From NCBI RefSeq assembly GCF_001427795.1, contig NZ_LMHJ01000001.1:1449663-1513662 (forward strand): DNA of 64,000 nucleotides. The letters are read 5' to 3'. The notes under the pieces are model-generated. The model saw only the letters and a program-made list of their open reading frames with translations. It did no database searches and was not told the DNA's origin. Shown piece by piece: positions 1 through 7,931 of this stretch. Numbering within the stretch: the first letter of the stretch is position 1; every line of letters starts with the position of its first letter. A program made the translations under genes and the position numbers. Origin of the DNA: Nocardioides sp. Root682. Its GTDB lineage: Bacteria; Actinomycetota; Actinomycetes; Propionibacteriales; Nocardioidaceae.

Positions 1-1
1 C

Positions 2-205
2 TGGGTCTCCATGGCCGTCGTCTCCGACGGTTCCTACGGCGTCCCCGAGGGCCTCGTGTCCTCGTTCCCGGTCACCACCGCGAACGGCGACTGGAGCATC
101 GTCCAGGGCCTCGAGATCGACGACTTCTCCCGCGGCAAGATCGACGCATCCGTCGCCGAGCTCGCCGACGAGAAGGCTGCCGTCACGGAGCTGGGCCTCA
201 TCTGA
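2..205 (+). CDS. mdh: Malate dehydrogenase, C-terminal end (partial)
   Basis: The last 67 codons of an NAD-dependent malate dehydrogenase, whose start lies outside the window. The enzyme interconverts malate and oxaloacetate in the TCA cycle in the cytosol. The visible tail reads [18 protein letters not shown] and then a segment with SSFPVTT, the usual C-terminal substrate-domain sequence of actinobacterial Mdh, and ends at TGA 203-205. The gene converges on DUF3017-folD with only a long inverted repeat between them. An mdh/DUF3017/folD neighbourhood is common in actinobacteria, which supports the call. Only the tail can be judged. Confidence 0.9.
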   Translation, partial: WVSMAVVSDGSYGVPEGLVSSFPVTTANGDWSIVQGLEIDDFSRGKIDASVAELADEKAAVTELGLI

Positions 206-210
206 CCTTC

Positions 211-322
211 GCGAGTTGGGGTTTGTCACCCCCGAGTTGTACGAAAACACCACACCCCGCGGCCCGTTGGTCGTGGGGTGTGGTGTTTTCGTACAACTCG
301 GGGGTGACAAACCCCAACTCGC
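211..322. terminator. Very long perfect inverted repeat between convergent mdh and DUF3017
   Basis: Arms 211-258 and 275-322 are perfect reverse complements of 48 bp each, with a 16-nt loop (259-274). The structure fills nearly all the space between the mdh stop (205) and the DUF3017 stop (324). It can act as a bidirectional terminator for both transcripts. There is no U tract. The arms are much longer than a normal intrinsic terminator of about 10-20 bp. Confidence 0.8.
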
Positions 323-323
323 G

Positions 324-686
324 CTAGACGGGCTGGTCGGGAATGGTCTGGGCCAGCACGAACAGGGTGATCCCGAGGGCCAGCAGGATCGCGACGTCCA
401 GGAACCGGTGGCGTACGGCGAGCATGCCCGCGTCCTTCTCCGGCAAGGCGAGCCTCAGCACTGCGGCAAAGCCGAGGACGCCGGAGATGATCCGGATCCC
501 GTTGCGCCAGTCGGACGTTGCGGCGACGACGACGCCGGCGATGGTCATCGCGAGGATCGCGATGTAGCAGAAGCCACCGATCGTCGCGGGCGCGTAGCGC
601 CGAGGCGCGCGCTCGCCGATCGGCAGCGGTTCCGGGGCGACCGGGACCGCTGCTGCTCCCTCCAGCCCCTCCAGCTCGTCGTTCAG
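324..686 (-). CDS. DUF3017 small membrane protein
   Basis: Predicted 120-residue protein of the DUF3017 family, which is typical of actinobacteria beside folD and mdh; its function is unknown. After a short acidic and proline-rich N-terminus there are about three hydrophobic segments, starting around [17 protein letters not shown] and ending with [14 protein letters not shown], so it should be an inner-membrane protein. No ATG or GTG is available in frame after the folD stop. The best start is CTG at 686, which overlaps the folD stop as CTGA, with GGAAGG seven bases upstream. This implies translational coupling to folD from a rare start codon. A start further upstream inside folD is possible but would give a non-native, Arg-rich N-terminus. 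Confidence 0.7.
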   Translation of the reverse strand: MNDELEGLEGAAAVPVAPEPLPIGERAPRRYAPATIGGFCYIAILAMTIAGVVVAATSDWRNGIRIISGVLGFAAVLRLALPEKDAGMLAVRHRFLDVAILLALGITLFVLAQTIPDQPV

Positions 687-1564
687 TGCGCTGCCTTCCC
701 GCCCTCGTGCGCGGCCTGCTCGGCCATGGTGACCACGTTGGCCAGCAGCATCGCGCGGGTCATCGGCCCGACGCCACCGGGGTTCGGCGACACCCAGCCC
801 GCGACACCCCACACGTCGTCCGCGACGTCTCCGGCGATCTTGCCGTCGACCCGGCTGACGCCGACGTCGAGGACGGCCGCGCCGGGCTTGACCATGTCGG
901 CGGTGATGATGCCGGGCACGCCGGCAGCGGCCACCACGATGTCGGCGTCGCGCACGTGGGCGGCCAGGTCGACGGTGCCCGTGTGGCAGAGCGTCACCGT
1001 GGCGTTCTCGGAGCGGCGGGTCAACAGCAGGCCCAGCGGGCGACCGACAGTGATGCCACGACCGACGACGACCACGTTGGCCCCGGCGATCGGCACGTCG
1101 TGCCGACGCAGCAGCTCGACGATGCCGTACGGCGTGCACGGCAGCGGCGCCTCGTTGCCGAGGACCAGCCAGCCGAGGTTGGTCGGGTGCAGGCCGTCAG
1201 CGTCCTTGGTGGGATCGATCAGGCCGAGCACCCGGTTCTCGTCGCGGCCACGCGGCAGCGGGAGCTGGACGATGTAACCGGTGCAGGCGGGGTCCTCGTT
1301 GAGGGCCGCGACGGCGTCCTCGATCTCCTGCTGGGTGGCGACCTCGGGCAGGTCCACACGGATCGACGCGATGCCGACCTCCGCGCAGTCCTTGTGCTTG
1401 CCGTTGACGTACCAGCGCGAGCCCGGGTCGTCGCCGACCAGGACGGTGCCGAGGCCGGGCGTGATGCCCTGCTCCTTCAGCGCCGCGACACGGACCCGGA
1501 GTTCGTCCTTGATGGCCGCCGCGGTGGCGGAGCCGTCGAGCTTCTGTGCAGTCACGGTGGTCAT
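683..1564 (-). CDS. folD: Bifunctional methylene-THF dehydrogenase/cyclohydrolase FolD
   Basis: A 293-residue cytosolic enzyme that oxidises 5,10-methylene-THF to methenyl-THF and hydrolyses it to 10-formyl-THF, the one-carbon donor used by PurH and PurN just upstream. Recognisable segments are [17 protein letters not shown] (catalytic Lys region), PLPRGRDE with [13 protein letters not shown], and the NAD(P)-binding [17 protein letters not shown]. Length matches the family at about 280-300 residues. The ATG at 1564 was chosen because it lies five bases after the purH stop and begins [11 protein letters not shown]; a longer reading would add about 30 residues overlapping purH. It is probably co-transcribed with purH and DUF3017. 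Confidence 0.95.
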   Translation of the reverse strand: MTTVTAQKLDGSATAAAIKDELRVRVAALKEQGITPGLGTVLVGDDPGSRWYVNGKHKDCAEVGIASIRVDLPEVATQQEIEDAVAALNEDPACTGYIVQLPLPRGRDENRVLGLIDPTKDADGLHPTNLGWLVLGNEAPLPCTPYGIVELLRRHDVPIAGANVVVVGRGITVGRPLGLLLTRRSENATVTLCHTGTVDLAAHVRDADIVVAAAGVPGIITADMVKPGAAVLDVGVSRVDGKIAGDVADDVWGVAGWVSPNPGGVGPMTRAMLLANVVTMAEQAAHEGGKAAH

Positions 1565-1568
1565 CCTG

Positions 1569-3143
1569 TCAGTGAGCAAAGTGACGCGTGCCGGTGAAGT
1601 ACATGGTGACCCCGGCAGCCTCGCAGGCAGCGATGGTCTCGTCGTCGCGCACCGATCCACCCGGCTGCACGATCGCCTTCACACCGGCGTCGAGCAGGAT
1701 CTGGGGACCGTCGGCGAACGGGAAGAAGGCGTCGGAGGCGGCGACCGAGCCGGTGGCGCGCTCCCCCGCCCGTGCGACGGCGAGCTTGCACGAGTCGACC
1801 CGGTTGACCTGGCCCATGCCGATGCCGACCGAGGAGCCGTCGGTGGCGAGCAGGATGGCGTTGGACTTCGCCGCCCGCACCGAGCGCCACGCGAACGCGA
1901 GGTCGGCGAGGGTCTGCTCGTCGGCTGCGGCGCCGGTCGCGAGCGTCCAGTTCGCCGGGTCGTCACCGTCGGCCTGGAAGCGGTCGGCGACCTGCATCAA
2001 GAGGCCGCCGCTGATCGGGCGGGTCTCGACGCCACCCTGCGCGAGCGGCTCGGCGACGAGGACCCGGATGTTCTTCTTGCCCTGCAGGATCTCGACCGCG
2101 CCTTCGTCGTACCCCGGGGCGACGATGACCTCGGTGAAGATCTCCGCAACCTGCTCGGCCATCTGCTTCGAGACGGTCACGTTGGTCGCGATCACACCAC
2201 CGAAGGCAGACACCGGGTCGCACTCGTGGGCGCGGCGGTGCGCCTCGGCCACGTCGGCGCCGACGGCGATGCCGCACGGGTTGGCGTGCTTGATGATCGC
2301 CACCGTCGGGGCGTCGCCGTGGTCGTACGCCGCCCGGCGGGCCGCGTCGGTGTCGACGTAGTTGTTGTACGACATCTCCTTGCCGTGCAGCTGCTCGGCA
2401 GCCGCGAGGCCACCGGGACCGAAGCCGTTGCGGTAGAGCGCGGCGGGCTGGTGCGGGTTCTCGCCGTACCGGAGCACTGCCGACTTGTCGTAGGTGCCAC
2501 CGACCCAGGCGGGGAAGCCGGTGCTGACGCCGTCCTCGACGGTGCTGTCGGTGAGGACGCTGCCCATCCAGGAGGCGACCTGGACGTCGTACGTCGCGGT
2601 GTGGACGAACGCCTTGGCGGCGAGCGCCTTGCGGGCCTCGTAGGTGAAGCCGTCGCCCTGGGCCGCCGTGAGGGCCGCCGCATAGTCGGCGCCGTCGGTG
2701 ACGATCGCGACGGACGGGTGGTTCTTCGCGGCCGCACGCACCATCGACGGACCGCCGATGTCGATCTTCTCGATGCAGTCGTCGATGCCGGCGCCGGAGG
2801 CGACCGTGGCAGCGAACGGGTAGAGGTTCACCACCACGAGGTCGAACGGCTCGACCTCGAGCTCCTCGAGCTGCTTCACGTGCTCCGGCAGGCGACGGTC
2901 GGCGAGGATGCCGGCGTGGACGCGCGGGTGCAGCGTCTTGACCCGGCCGTCGAGGCACTCGGGGAAGCCGGTGAGGTCCTCCACCTTCGTGACGGGCAGG
3001 CCGAGGCCGTCGATGAGGGCAGCGGAGCCGCCCGTCGAGACCAGCTCGACGCCGGCGTCGTGGAGGCCGCGGACGAGGTCCTCGAGGCCGGTCTTGTCGA
3101 AGACGGAGATCAGTGCCCGCTTGATGGCGATCCGGTCAGTCAT
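1569..3143 (-). CDS. purH: Bifunctional AICAR formyltransferase/IMP cyclohydrolase PurH
   Basis: A 524-residue enzyme for the last two steps of IMP synthesis: AICAR formylation with 10-formyl-THF, then ring closure. The N-terminal MGS-like cyclohydrolase domain starts with [18 protein letters not shown] and has [11 protein letters not shown]. The formyltransferase domain contains [20 protein letters not shown] and [13 protein letters not shown], and the end has DAFFPFADG and [10 protein letters not shown]. Length is normal for the family. The ATG at 3143 gives the standard [18 protein letters not shown]-terminus. It lies downstream of purN by about 124 bp and just upstream of folD, which supplies its cofactor. 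Confidence 0.97.
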   Translation of the reverse strand: MTDRIAIKRALISVFDKTGLEDLVRGLHDAGVELVSTGGSAALIDGLGLPVTKVEDLTGFPECLDGRVKTLHPRVHAGILADRRLPEHVKQLEELEVEPFDLVVVNLYPFAATVASGAGIDDCIEKIDIGGPSMVRAAAKNHPSVAIVTDGADYAAALTAAQGDGFTYEARKALAAKAFVHTATYDVQVASWMGSVLTDSTVEDGVSTGFPAWVGGTYDKSAVLRYGENPHQPAALYRNGFGPGGLAAAEQLHGKEMSYNNYVDTDAARRAAYDHGDAPTVAIIKHANPCGIAVGADVAEAHRRAHECDPVSAFGGVIATNVTVSKQMAEQVAEIFTEVIVAPGYDEGAVEILQGKKNIRVLVAEPLAQGGVETRPISGGLLMQVADRFQADGDDPANWTLATGAAADEQTLADLAFAWRSVRAAKSNAILLATDGSSVGIGMGQVNRVDSCKLAVARAGERATGSVAASDAFFPFADGPQILLDAGVKAIVQPGGSVRDDETIAACEAAGVTMYFTGTRHFAH

Positions 3144-3267
3144 GGCGATTCAGTTCCTCATCGGTCGATACCTGTCGATGAGGGCACCCAGGCGATCGAT
3201 GCCGACTCGTCACTCCCTGGTGGTTGCCCACCTGCGCCAGTCGTGTGCCGCTGATTCTACTTCTGAC

Positions 3268-3882
3268 TCAGGCTCCGAAGCGAACCCGGCGGCCCTCGAC
3301 CGAGAAGCCCTCACGGGCCATCTTGCCGACGGCGTCAACCAGCATCGCCCGTTCGGCGACCTTGATCCGCTCGTGGAGGGTCTGTTCGGTGTCGTCGTCG
3401 TCGACCGGAACGGTGCTCTGCGCGACGATCGCACCCGTGTCGACCCCCGCGTCGACGATGAACAGCGTCGCTCCGGTCACCTTGACGCCGTACTCCAGCG
3501 CTTCCCGCGGCCCGTACATCCCGGGGAAGGACGGCGACAGGGCCGGGTGGGTGTTGACCGTTCGTCCGCCGAAGGCGTCGAGGAAGGACGTGCCGACCAG
3601 CTTCATGAACCCGGCGAGTACGACGACGTCGGGCTCGAACGCGGCGACCTTGTCGGCCAGGGCACGGTCCCAGTGCTCGCGGGAGGTGTAGTCCTTCACC
3701 TTCGCGGTGAAGGTCGGCACTCCGGCGGTCTCGGCGCGGGTGAGTCCCTCGATGCCGTCGCGGTCGGCACCCACGGCCACGACCTTTGCGCCGTACGACG
3801 GGTCCGCACAGGCATCCAGTAACGCCTGGAGGTTCGTGCCCGAACCGGACACGAGGACGACGAGGCGGGTGGGCGTGGACAC
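3268..3882 (-). CDS. purN: Phosphoribosylglycinamide formyltransferase PurN
   Basis: A 204-residue GAR transformylase that transfers a formyl group from 10-formyl-THF to GAR in purine synthesis. Motifs seen are VVLVSGSGTNLQALLDA at the N-terminus, DVVVLAGFMKLVG, the catalytic NTHPALSPSFPGMYG (Asn, His) and TGATLFIVDAGVDTGAIVAQ with the catalytic Asp. Start is GTG at 3882. It lies between perM and purH, an order also found in mycobacteria (perM-purN-purH). The three genes run on the same strand and are probably an operon reading into folD. Confidence 0.96.
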   Translation of the reverse strand: MSTPTRLVVLVSGSGTNLQALLDACADPSYGAKVVAVGADRDGIEGLTRAETAGVPTFTAKVKDYTSREHWDRALADKVAAFEPDVVVLAGFMKLVGTSFLDAFGGRTVNTHPALSPSFPGMYGPREALEYGVKVTGATLFIVDAGVDTGAIVAQSTVPVDDDDTEQTLHERIKVAERAMLVDAVGKMAREGFSVEGRRVRFGA

Positions 3883-3900
3883 GGCCCGGAGTCTAGGGCG

Positions 3901-5223
3901 TCAGCGACGGAACGGGATCCGCGGCAACCGCCCGCGAACAGCACCAAGCCTCGTGCCACCGTCACGCTGCCACCAGCACACGAGCAGCGCGCCCGCGACG
4001 CCACCGATCCCGAAGGACGTGATGGCGTGGAGGAGCACGTCGAAGGTGTACGGCCCGACGTCGCTCATCCGGCCCGGTCCGACTGCTCCCCCGGCGAAGG
4101 CCGTGAGGATCGCCAGCACCACACCGGCAGTGATGCCACCGGCACAGCCGCGGATGGCGGCCCGGTCCCAGGCGAGGACCGGACGATCGCGCTGCACACG
4201 CCCCGCGACGACGGCGGCCAGGACGACGGGCGTGAGCATCAGCCACCCGGTCCACCACGGGGTGGGTCCCTGGTCGGGGAGCGCGGCCAGCAGGGGGAAC
4301 ATCGGAAGCGGGCCGAGCACCACCAGGCCCGTCGACACGGTGGTGCCGGTGCCGACGGTGAAGCCGGGGCCCAGGACGTAGGAGCTGGAGAACAGCATCG
4401 CGTTCGGGAGCACGACAGCCGTCAGCAGCGCCATCAGCGCAATGGCGCCGGCGTCGGCATGCAGCTGGGAGACGACGTTCGCGGCGGTCGAGAAGTCCAT
4501 GACGAACGCCGCGAAGAGCACGACCAGGCTGATGGCGAACCAGGTGCGCAGGATCCGCCAGGCGACGAGCGCGACGTCACGCACCGTGTCCGGGATGGCA
4601 GGCAGCCAGATCGAGGCACGACCGGCCCCGAGCGCGATCGCGGGCATCCCGGCAGCGCCGCCGATCAGGATCGACCACAGCACGACCCGTGCGGGGTTGG
4701 GCGAGGACGCCGCGGTCGACGCCACGGCGCACGCGACGACCCCCACGACGGCGTACCCGATGGTGAACAGTCCGGTCGCCATCGGGACCGTCCAGTCCCG
4801 TTCGCCGTCAGCGATGCGCGCCGCGTCGGGACCGTGCCCGGAGACCGATTCACCGACCCGGTGGCCGACCCGCCAGGTCGCCCACGCACAGATCAGGGTG
4901 AGGCCGAGCGGGATCGCGGTCAGCCGGATGCCCTCGACCGCGACCGTCGACCCGTGGGCGGCCAGCCAGCCGTGCGCGCCGACGCGCAAGGCGCCGCTCG
5001 GGCTGCCCTCGCCACCCGCGTCGGTCAGGAACCAGCCGACGACGGCGACGGCCAGGCAGACCAGCAGCGGTCCGCCAGCGGCGATCGCGCCACCGATGGT
5101 CGCGGTCGGCACCAGCGGACGACTGGTGGCGAGATCCTGGCGCAGGGCGGCGTCGGTGCGACCGCTCTTGGCGGTGCGGCCGGCACCGGTGCTGCGCGCC
5201 GAGGAGGACTGGAGCGACGTCAT
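3901..5223 (-). CDS. perM: DUF6350/PerM-like multi-pass membrane protein
   Basis: A 440-residue integral membrane protein with a roughly 40-residue polar N-terminus followed by about ten hydrophobic segments, for example GPLLVCLAVAVVGWFL and WFAISLVVLFAAFVM, and a short basic tail ending PRIPFRR. It sits 18 bp upstream of purN, the position of PerM (Rv0955) in M. tuberculosis. That protein is reported to support cell division under host-like stress. The identification rests on synteny and topology; no catalytic motif is visible. The ATG at 5223 (MTSLQSSSARS) was chosen because a longer frame would run under the divergent sigma gene. It shares an 84-bp divergent promoter region with that gene. 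Confidence 0.75.
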   Translation of the reverse strand: MTSLQSSSARSTGAGRTAKSGRTDAALRQDLATSRPLVPTATIGGAIAAGGPLLVCLAVAVVGWFLTDAGGEGSPSGALRVGAHGWLAAHGSTVAVEGIRLTAIPLGLTLICAWATWRVGHRVGESVSGHGPDAARIADGERDWTVPMATGLFTIGYAVVGVVACAVASTAASSPNPARVVLWSILIGGAAGMPAIALGAGRASIWLPAIPDTVRDVALVAWRILRTWFAISLVVLFAAFVMDFSTAANVVSQLHADAGAIALMALLTAVVLPNAMLFSSSYVLGPGFTVGTGTTVSTGLVVLGPLPMFPLLAALPDQGPTPWWTGWLMLTPVVLAAVVAGRVQRDRPVLAWDRAAIRGCAGGITAGVVLAILTAFAGGAVGPGRMSDVGPYTFDVLLHAITSFGIGGVAGALLVCWWQRDGGTRLGAVRGRLPRIPFRR

Positions 5224-5307
5224 GGTCCCTCCATCTTCACGCTCGGACCACGAGCGAGGCGGGTCGCCACGCCGCAACAACCCCGATGGTCGTACGGTTG
5301 TCGGGCC

Positions 5308-7272
5308 ATGACCGTGTCCCGCTCGAACGCCGCTTCGCCGTCCGACGCCCAGCCCGAGGGCGGCCCGTCGTACGTCAGCAATGCGGACCTCACCGCGAGC
5401 TTCGACGCCTTCTACCGCGACGCGCGCGACCGGTTGCTGCTGCAGACCTTCGCCCTGACCGGCGACCTCTCGGTGGCCCGCAGCGCGGTCCGCGAGGCGT
5501 ACGTCGTCGCGTGGCACCACTGGCGCAAGACCTCCCGTCTCCCGGACCCCGAGATGTCGGTGCGCCCGGCCGCCTGGCGCAAGGCACTGCGCCGCAGCAA
5601 CACGCGGCCGCTGCGCCGGCGCAAGGACCTCGACGAGCAGAGCCGGAAGATCCTCGATGCCCTGGCCGCGCTCTCCCTCGTCCAGCGCAAGGCGCTGCTG
5701 CTCACCCAGCTCGCGGCGGTCTCCATGGACGAGATGGCGCACGAGATCGGCCTTCCGCTGGAAGCCGCCGAGCGTGAGCTCCAGCTCGGTGCGGCGCAGC
5801 TGGCCACCCAGCTGGACATCCCCACCTCGGCCATCCCGCTGTCGTTCAACTCACTGGGACCTGCCACGCGCAGCGTCGCCTGGCCGCGGGTCACGATCAT
5901 CCGCCGCGCCGGCATCGCCCGCCGCCGCGCCCACACGATCGTCGGCAGCGCCACCGCCGTGGTCGCACTCGTCGCGGGCGGCGCCGTGGCGATGGACTCC
6001 ACCGGCGCCCGTCCGACGCTGCACCGCGAGGACGTCCCCGTGGTGACTGCGACCCCGCCGTCTGGACCGGCGGTCAACACGCTGCCCGACACCGCGCTGA
6101 TCCAGCTGACGACCGTTCAGGACGCGCTGCCCGGACGTGGCTGGCAACAGGGCGGGACCGTCGACAACTCCACGGGCAACGGCCGCGTGCTGCCCTGCCA
6201 GCCGGACCGGTACGCCGACCCGCAGGGCACCGCCGCGTGGGTACGCGCCTTCCGCAATGCCGCGCCCGCCACGGCCACGCGCACCGTGATCCAGTTCGCG
6301 GAGGCGTCGGCGGCCGAACCCCGCGCGATCCGCACCTATCGCCGCACCCTGCGCTGGCTCACCGCCTGCCCCACTCCCGCCGACGACCCCTCCGCCGTGC
6401 CGCGCATCCAGCTGATCAGCACGGCCGACCTGCCCGGCGTCGGCGACCAGGCGAGCCTGGTGGTGCTGCGCTCGCGCGCCAACCGGACGACGTACGTCGT
6501 CGGGGTCGCCCGCTCCGGCCTGTTCACCACCACCACGTCCGTGGCCACCACCACCGCCACCGCCGGAGTCCGCCGCGAGGGCGTCGCCGGCCTGCTGGTC
6601 GCCGCCGTCAACCGGCTCTGCGCGCTCGCCGACGGCGGGGCGTGCGCGGCGGCGAAGCCGAAGGTGGTCACTCGGGCGCCGTACGCCGTGGGCAAGGTCC
6701 CATGGATGCTCTCCGAGGTCGACCTGCCGCCACTCAGCAAGGACCAGGGCCCGTGGGTCGGTACCCCGGCGACGGCGCTGACCGAGGACCGGGTCGACTC
6801 GGGCGCCATCGGCTGCACGACGGCCCACCTGTTCGGCAGCTTCAACAAGACGAAGATCCAGGGCAACCAGTTCCGCACGTTCGTCCTGAGCGAGTCGAAG
6901 CTGCCGCCGGAGGTCGGTCTCACCCAGACCGTCGGGTCGCTCCCCGTCACGACGGCGCGGGCCTTCGTGCGTCGCATCCGCGACCAGATCGCGGCCTGTC
7001 CGGACCTCGACAAGAGCGCCGGCACCGAGGTGCAGGTGCTCGCCAACAGCTCGACCGGGAAGGCCGCGCTGACCGCCTGGCGCCTCAGCACCGCGCTCCC
7101 GGGCGACCGCAGCGTCGAGTACGACGTCGCCGTGGTCCGCAGCGGTACGTCGGTCTCGCTGCTCGTGTTCGTCGCCGCGCCCCGCGCCCGGATCGCCCAG
7201 GACGACTTCGTGGCGCTCGCGCGCCGTACCCTCGAGCGGCTCGCCGCGATGGCGCCGTACAAGGCCGGCTGA
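5308..7272 (+). CDS. Sigma-70-like factor fused to a transmembrane segment and two extracellular Cys-pair domains
   Basis: A 654-residue fusion. Residues about 29-95 resemble sigma region 2 (ASFDAFYRDARDRLLLQTFAL onward) and 112-170 resemble region 4 (LSLVQRKALLLTQLAAVS, then MDEMAHEIGLP). A basic stretch (IIRRAGIARRRAH) leads into one transmembrane helix at about 210-230. About 420 residues follow outside the membrane. They form two related domains, each with a pair of Cys some 57 residues apart (VLPCQPDRYAD to LTACPTP; GAIGCTTAHL to IAACPDL). The next locus carries the same modules as separate genes. The likely role is a membrane-tethered sigma factor that senses an external signal; release by proteolysis would be needed for full mobility and is not shown. 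The ATG at 5308 starts just before the sigma domain. Confidence 0.8.
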   Translation: MTVSRSNAASPSDAQPEGGPSYVSNADLTASFDAFYRDARDRLLLQTFALTGDLSVARSAVREAYVVAWHHWRKTSRLPDPEMSVRPAAWRKALRRSNTRPLRRRKDLDEQSRKILDALAALSLVQRKALLLTQLAAVSMDEMAHEIGLPLEAAERELQLGAAQLATQLDIPTSAIPLSFNSLGPATRSVAWPRVTIIRRAGIARRRAHTIVGSATAVVALVAGGAVAMDSTGARPTLHREDVPVVTATPPSGPAVNTLPDTALIQLTTVQDALPGRGWQQGGTVDNSTGNGRVLPCQPDRYADPQGTAAWVRAFRNAAPATATRTVIQFAEASAAEPRAIRTYRRTLRWLTACPTPADDPSAVPRIQLISTADLPGVGDQASLVVLRSRANRTTYVVGVARSGLFTTTTSVATTTATAGVRREGVAGLLVAAVNRLCALADGGACAAAKPKVVTRAPYAVGKVPWMLSEVDLPPLSKDQGPWVGTPATALTEDRVDSGAIGCTTAHLFGSFNKTKIQGNQFRTFVLSESKLPPEVGLTQTVGSLPVTTARAFVRRIRDQIAACPDLDKSAGTEVQVLANSSTGKAALTAWRLSTALPGDRSVEYDVAVVRSGTSVSLLVFVAAPRARIAQDDFVALARRTLERLAAMAPYKAG

Positions 7273-7339
7273 CCGACCCGTCGCCGTACCCTCAAGACGA
7301 CCTCTCGGAAAAGCTTCGCCGAAAAAGGTGGGAGAGGGA

Positions 7340-7368
7340 TGCAACCCCGCCCAGCCCGCGGGCGTATC
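7340..7368 (+). promoter_or_regulatory. Candidate ECF-type promoter of the SigE-family operon
   Basis: TGCAACC (7340-7346) and CGTATC (7363-7368) are separated by 16 bp, and the GTG start of the sigma gene follows about 54 bp later. AAC at -35 and CG at -10 are typical of ECF promoters, so the gene may be self-activated. A weaker echo, ACAACC-16 bp-CGCTTT, lies before the other SigE-family gene (from 21454). This is pattern-based only. Confidence 0.4.
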
Positions 7369-7421
7369 ACTCCCGACAGCCCCGATCGGGGGCGCGCAGA
7401 TCGGTCCGAGAGGAGGTCGAC

Positions 7422-7931
7422 GTGGAAGCCGACGAATTCGACGAGTTCTACGCGGCGTCGTTCCGACGGGTGACCGGCCAGGTCTACGCGATGATCGGGG
7501 ACTTCGACGAGGCCACCGAATGCGTCCAGGAGGCGTTTGCCCGCGCCTGGGCACACCGTCGCAAGCTGGACAGGGCCGAGTACCCGGAAGCCTGGGTTCG
7601 CACCACCGCCTACCGCCTCGCAGTGAGCCGGTGGCGCCGTCGCAAGCGGGCCGAACGCTCCCCCGACCGCGCGTTCGGCCACAGCGGTGTCGCCCCGGCC
7701 GTCGACGAGTCCCACGTGGCACTCGTGGCCGCGCTCAAGCAGCTGCCCGAGGCCCAGCGCCAGGCGCTGGTCCTGCACCACATCGCTGACCTCCCGGTCC
7801 AGCAGGTTGCTGCCGAGGTGGGCGTCCCCGAAGGAACCATCAAGGCCCGGCTCAGCCGGGGACGCGTGGCCCTGGCCGCGCTGCTGGCCGACGAGACCGG
7901 CCTCGCGGGAGGAGGGATCACCCATGTCTGA
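7422..7931 (+). CDS. SigE-family RNA polymerase sigma factor
   Basis: A 169-residue ECF-like sigma factor with region 2 at about 5-70 (FDEFYAASFRRVTGQVYAM, then GDFDEATECVQEAFARAW) and region 4 at about 108-158 (LKQLPEAQRQALVLHHI, then VGVPEGTIKARLSRGR). There is no region 3, as expected for this class. The GTG start at 7422 is decided by an AGGAGG at 7411-7416. The downstream membrane protein overlaps its last eight bases, so the two are translationally coupled. In this family the following gene usually encodes a membrane partner. It may restrain or report to the sigma factor, although no ZAS anti-sigma zinc motif is seen. Confidence 0.9.
   Translation: MEADEFDEFYAASFRRVTGQVYAMIGDFDEATECVQEAFARAWAHRRKLDRAEYPEAWVRTTAYRLAVSRWRRRKRAERSPDRAFGHSGVAPAVDESHVALVAALKQLPEAQRQALVLHHIADLPVQQVAAEVGVPEGTIKARLSRGRVALAALLADETGLAGGGITHV

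Noticed and set aside
4027..5307. N-terminal extension of the sigma-fusion gene back to 4027
   Set aside because: The extension lies antisense to the perM gene, is low-complexity and Arg/Gly-rich, and the sigma domain begins properly at 5308.
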